From Gluconacetobacter tumulisoli (GTDB lineage: Bacteria; Pseudomonadota; Alphaproteobacteria; Acetobacterales; Acetobacteraceae), in NCBI RefSeq assembly GCF_014174155.1, contig NZ_JABEQM010000002.1, positions 248,001-312,000 of the forward strand: a stretch of 64,000 nt of DNA, in the 5' to 3' direction. The first letter of the stretch is position 1; every line of letters begins with the position of its first letter. Below, in pieces: positions 61,547 through 64,000 of this stretch. Both the position numbers and the translations under genes were made by a program. Under the pieces are notes generated by a model. It made no database searches and had not been told where the DNA came from. It worked only from the letters and a program-made list of their open reading frames with translations.

Positions 61547-62085
61547 GCCGCCGATCCCCCCGATCCGGGCCCGTTCGATCCGGACGAGTTCGATCCGGGC
61601 CAGTTCAGCGCCGGCCCCGGCGCGCTGACATCCAGCACCATGTTCCGCGCGTCCTCGCCCGCCATCCCCGCCGGCGCCGGCAGCGGCGCGGCCAGCGCGA
61701 TCGTCGTGCCGGCGCGCGATACCACCTGCGTCGTGAAATTCACGCCGCTGTCCAGCATGATCTGCACCCGGTCCCCCACCGCGATCCCGTCGGCGCAGGC
61801 AACGACGATCGCCGCCGCCCCCGCCGGCGCCGGCACGGCCACCCACGTGCCCACCATCATGAAACGGACGGCCTGGCGCGGCCGGGCGACATCGACCGTC
61901 TGGTCGTCGACCACCCCGCGCACGAAATCCTGCGGCTGCTGCGCTTCCCACCGCCGGCGGTCCACCAGCGCCTGCCCGGTCTGCCCGCCGGGAATGCGCC
62001 GCGCCCCCGACCGCCGGATCTTGAACCCCGACAGATCGTCCAGCACGTAATGATCGCCCGGACTGTAGAACCAGCGTTCCGTCAC
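61543..62085 (-). CDS. Phage structural protein of unknown function
   Basis: A 180-residue protein. The start WFYSPGDHYVLDDLSGFKIRRSGARRIPGGQTGQALVDRRRWEAQQPQDFVRGVVDDQTV is typical of small head-tail proteins found between capsid and gp4-like genes in related prophages. The second half contains one beta module (GDRVQIMLDSGVNFTTQVVSRAGTTIALAAPLP) that is also seen in the gp4-like protein next to it. The C-terminus is a Gly/Ser/Asn repeat encoded by a 15-base tandem repeat (about 61560-61604). Confidence 0.65.
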   Translation of the reverse strand: MTERWFYSPGDHYVLDDLSGFKIRRSGARRIPGGQTGQALVDRRRWEAQQPQDFVRGVVDDQTVDVARPRQAVRFMMVGTWVAVPAPAGAAAIVVACADGIAVGDRVQIMLDSGVNFTTQVVSRAGTTIALAAPLPAPAGMAGEDARNMVLDVSAPGPALNWPGSNSSGSNGPGSGGSAA

Positions 62086-62144
62086 CCGCGTCCCCTCCTG
62101 CCCATCAGCCCCCGCCCGGCGCGCACCGTCACGCCCTCACACCG

Positions 62145-62555
62145 TCACGCCTGCGGCACGCCCTTGACCATCTCCAGCTCCAGGGTGAACGCGCTGCCCG
62201 CCGCCGCCCCGATGGTGGTCAGCAGGATCGATCCCGTGGCCCCCGGCGCCTTCGGGTTCGGGATGCCCTGCAACCGCCGGAAATCCAGATGGCCGAACCC
62301 CGACAGCGTCGCCAGGTCCACCGGATCCGTCGCCTCCCATTGCAGGCGCACGACCATCCCATGCACGTCATAGGCGATGCGCCGCACCTTCAGATGCACC
62401 CCCGGCGCCTGCCCCCCGACCGAAAAGGCGATGGACTGCGCATCCACGATCTTCACCGCCGCCAGCCCGCTCCCGTCGCTGACATCCGTCAGCTTGACGA
62501 TCAGGTTGCGCGGCCCGTTCGCCATCACCTGCGACGTCACGCTCTCCGCCATCAT
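62145..62555 (-). CDS. Phage head/tail protein of unknown function
   Basis: A 136-residue beta-rich protein: NLIVKLTDVSDGSGLAAVKIVDAQ, VHLKVRRIAYDVHGMVVRLQWEATDPVDLATLSGFGHLDFRRLQGIPNP, GSILLTTIGAAAGSAFTLELEMVKG. Similar proteins occur next to capsid genes in prophages of related bacteria; a virion part is likely. Two adjacent ATG codons begin it. A terminator lies upstream, so it probably starts a new transcript or gets read-through. Confidence 0.65.
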   Translation of the reverse strand: MMAESVTSQVMANGPRNLIVKLTDVSDGSGLAAVKIVDAQSIAFSVGGQAPGVHLKVRRIAYDVHGMVVRLQWEATDPVDLATLSGFGHLDFRRLQGIPNPKAPGATGSILLTTIGAAAGSAFTLELEMVKGVPQA

Positions 62556-62623
62556 GTTCCCCCTTCACCGCCCGGCCCGCGTCTTCGACGACCGAAGCGC
62601 GCACCCAGGCCCGCACGGAAAAC

Positions 62624-62648
62624 GCGCGCCGGCTCCCCGCCGGCGCGC
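62624..62648 (-). terminator. Intrinsic terminator within the phage head operon
   Basis: A perfect 10-base stem GCGCGCCGGC (62624-62633) / GCCGGCGCGC (62639-62648) with a 5-base loop, followed on the minus strand by GTTTT (62623-62619). It ends the transcript after the small basic protein gene. Confidence 0.75.
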
Positions 62649-62663
62649 CCTCCGGAACGGCCC

Positions 62664-62858
62664 TCAGGCCCGCCGGCCGCCCTTGCGCCCGGCACGCGCC
62701 GCCGCCGTCACCTTGGCCGGCGCGTGATAATGGTGATGGTGATGGATCTGCACCCCACCCGCGCGCCCGCCCGTCGCCGCATCCGCAACCGGGGCGGCAC
62801 GCCGCGCCGCCATCGCGCCGGCCCCCTTGGCGCCGGTCCGGTTCTTCTTCACGCTCAT
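62664..62858 (-). CDS. Small basic His-rich phage protein
   Basis: A 64-residue protein that is Lys/Arg/Ala-rich with a run of His (IHHHHHYH). It has no domain. ATG 62858 with a GGAG site six bases ahead is preferred; a TTG at 62882 and ATG at 62870 are alternatives in frame. It lies just after the capsid gene on the same strand. DNA or metal binding is possible. Not recognised. Confidence 0.55.
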   Translation of the reverse strand: MSVKKNRTGAKGAGAMAARRAAPVADAATGGRAGGVQIHHHHHYHAPAKVTAAARAGRKGGRRA

Positions 62859-62887
62859 CGTCTGCTCCATCGTTTTTTTCAAATCCT

Positions 62888-62930
62888 CAGGGCTCCGCCC
62901 TGAAACCCGCCAAAGGCGGTCGCCTTTGGA
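62888..62930. repeat. REP-like double hairpin between capsid and next gene
   Basis: Two perfect stem-loops side by side: TCAGGGC-TCC-GCCCTGA (62888-62904) and CCAAAGGCG-GT-CGCCTTTGG (62911-62930). This pair, with GGGTTTC between, has the form of a short palindromic repeat often found between genes of alphaproteobacteria. It may protect or attenuate the capsid transcript. Confidence 0.65.
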
Positions 62931-62957
62931 AACCGGTCACGATCGGGGGGCCCGACC

Positions 62958-63866
62958 TCACACGCCCGGCGTGCCGTACAGCCCGCGCCAGTCCGCCCAG
63001 TAGCCCGAATACCGCTCGTAGCAGGCGGCCTTGGCGTTCCGCGTGTCGAAATCGTTGTCCTGGTCGAACGAGATCGGATCGCGCTCGAAATAGGTCAGCG
63101 AATTGGGCACGTTGGTCCGGATGAACCACGCCGTCTGGCTGGTGAAGTAATGGTTCAGCTTGATGCCTTCAGGGAACGCGTTCGTCGCGCGCAGCACGTT
63201 GACGGCATTGTTCGCCGTGTCGTTCTGCAGCACCGAATTGCAGATCCGGTTGGCCTCGAACCACAGCGCCGACGGCACGTTCAGCGTGCGCGGCAGGGCC
63301 GAGATCCGCATCCCCCGGTTGTTCTGGCACTGCATGATCTGCACCGTCAGGTCCTCGACCGCCGCCTCCGACAGATCGGCCGCCGTGGCCAGCAGGTTCG
63401 ACTGCATGCCCGACAGCGTCGGATGCTGGCCGGACACCAGCGACACCCCGTCCCCCCCCGGCGCCGAGGCCGAGAACGCCATGTTATAGATCCCGGCCAG
63501 CACGTTTTCCTTGGTCTGGCGCATGGAAAACGCCAGCTGCGCCGCCCGCCGCTTGGACACGACCTCGTACAGATTGTCGCGCAGCTCCTCGTACGTGACG
63601 ACATAGCCCAGGGCATACGCCACATGCGTGAAGCGGCTGACCGACCCCTGCGCCTCGACATCGTAATAGATCTGCTGGCCCTGCGGCTTGACCGGCGCCA
63701 GGCCGAAGCCGGTAATCTCGACCTCCTCCTCATACGCCTTGTCCGAAGTCTGCCTGTCGAACAGATCCAGATATTCGACGCGATGCTCGTCGTAGCTGCG
63801 TCCCCACCACGCCTTGATCCCGGGCCACAGCGCCTTGGGATGCGCGCCAGTCGTAATAACGGCCAT
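62958..63866 (-). CDS. Phage major capsid protein
   Basis: A 302-residue capsid protein of the HK97-fold type used by short-tailed phages. Marks: SYDEHRVEYLDLFDRQTSDKAYEEEVEITGFGLAPVKPQGQQIYYDVEAQG, FTHVAYALGYVVTYEELRDNLYEVVSKRRAAQLAFSMRQTKENVLAGIYN, GGDGVSLVSGQHPTLSGMQSN, and LNVPSALWFEANRICNSVLQNDTANNAVNVLRATNAFPEGIKLNHYFTSQTAWFIRTN. The length suits such capsids. It leads the visible head-tail gene run; scaffolding, portal and terminase genes would lie beyond the right edge. Confidence 0.88.
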   Translation of the reverse strand: MAVITTGAHPKALWPGIKAWWGRSYDEHRVEYLDLFDRQTSDKAYEEEVEITGFGLAPVKPQGQQIYYDVEAQGSVSRFTHVAYALGYVVTYEELRDNLYEVVSKRRAAQLAFSMRQTKENVLAGIYNMAFSASAPGGDGVSLVSGQHPTLSGMQSNLLATAADLSEAAVEDLTVQIMQCQNNRGMRISALPRTLNVPSALWFEANRICNSVLQNDTANNAVNVLRATNAFPEGIKLNHYFTSQTAWFIRTNVPNSLTYFERDPISFDQDNDFDTRNAKAACYERYSGYWADWRGLYGTPGV

Positions 63867-63884
63867 TGAAATCGCTCCTCAGCC

Positions 63885-63903
63885 CGCGCGACGAAATCGC
63901 GCG
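63885..63903. other. Hairpin in the capsid leader
   Basis: CGCGCGA-CGAAA-TCGCGCG is a perfect 7-base stem-loop 19 bases upstream of the capsid ATG. It lies inside a 14-codon GTG-started frame (63923 to 63879) that has a strong AGGAGG site ten bases ahead. It may control capsid translation. Confidence 0.4.
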
Positions 63904-63963
63904 TCCTGCTCGATGTTTTTCACGATCGCGATGCCTCCTGAACCACGCCGGAGGCCCGCCGCC

Positions 63964-64000
63964 TCAGATCCCGGTCGGGCTGGTGACGGCATGCAGGTTG
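63964..64000 (-). CDS. Partial phage gene, C-terminal end
   Basis: A minus-strand frame enters from the right edge and ends at 63964 with ...NLHAVTSPTGI-stop. Only 11 residues are visible. Its place before the capsid gene suggests a scaffolding or decoration protein; too short to name. Confidence 0.4.
   Translation of the reverse strand, partial: NLHAVTSPTGI

Noticed and set aside
58772-62050. 1092-codon plus-strand open frame across the phage tail genes
   Set aside because: Arg/His/Pro-rich shadow of the minus-strand gp10- and gp4-like genes, with no domain.

Overview
The window is GC-rich, densely coded DNA from an alphaproteobacterium. The gene content fits an acetic acid bacterium (Acetobacteraceae, Gluconacetobacter/Komagataeibacter type): many sugar, sugar-acid and hydroxy-acid functions, a TonB receptor cluster, PRC-barrel and YfdX proteins, and an IS5/IS427-type insertion sequence. 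That placement is an inference from gene types and composition; there is no rRNA here to test it. I saw no tRNA, rRNA, CRISPR array or origin.

Layout. 0-2.1 kb: the end of a MarR regulator, then an AhpD-like protein, an ECF41-type sigma factor and a cupin, with a good ECF41 promoter in front of the first of these. 2.2-9.6 kb, all on the minus strand: an FAD oxidoreductase, a GntR/FCD regulator, a TonB receptor, an MHS-type transporter and a 2-hydroxyacid dehydrogenase. This looks like one regulated uptake and catabolic unit. 9.8-30.1 kb: general chromosomal genes (DoxX and alpha/beta hydrolase, VanZ-like, penicillin acylase, MscS channel, sugar porter, AldA-type aldehyde dehydrogenase, PaiB-like, PRC-barrel, a histidine ammonia-lyase homologue, PRISE reductase, HAD phosphatase, VOC protein, nitrilase, SRPBCC protein and three LysR regulators).

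30.3-34.6 kb and 53.3-64 kb carry parts of a short-tailed (P22-like) prophage, read on the minus strand. The right block has the major capsid, gp4-like and gp10-like tail accessory proteins, several tail or fibre proteins, a GNAT enzyme and a gp7-like injection protein. The left block has a tail-collar fibre, a coiled-coil membrane protein, a lytic-transglycosylase-like lysin, a putative membrane/lipoprotein and a papain-like protein. The two blocks share a promoter plus 72-nt leader of identical layout. They are separated by about 18.7 kb of non-phage DNA.

That intervening DNA (34.9-53.1 kb) holds a YfdX protein; a sugar-acid (aldarate/aldonate) catabolic cluster made of an MMSDH-type dehydrogenase, HpcH aldolase, IlvD/Edd dehydratase, LysR and GudP-like transporter; NhaA; a VapBC pair with its operator; an IS5-family element; a lower-GC stretch with an APH(6)-type kinase, a broken aspartyl-protease gene and a GNAT; then a phosphoesterase, an SDR/LysR pair and a Tat-exported aldo-keto reductase. 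It reads as an island built by transfer and rearrangement.

Most notable observations: the histidine ammonia-lyase homologue has lost exactly the Ala-Ser-Gly triad that forms the MIO cofactor; the prophage is split and its two blocks share a conserved promoter-leader; and the gp10-like tail gene carries a very large insertion and a frameshift.
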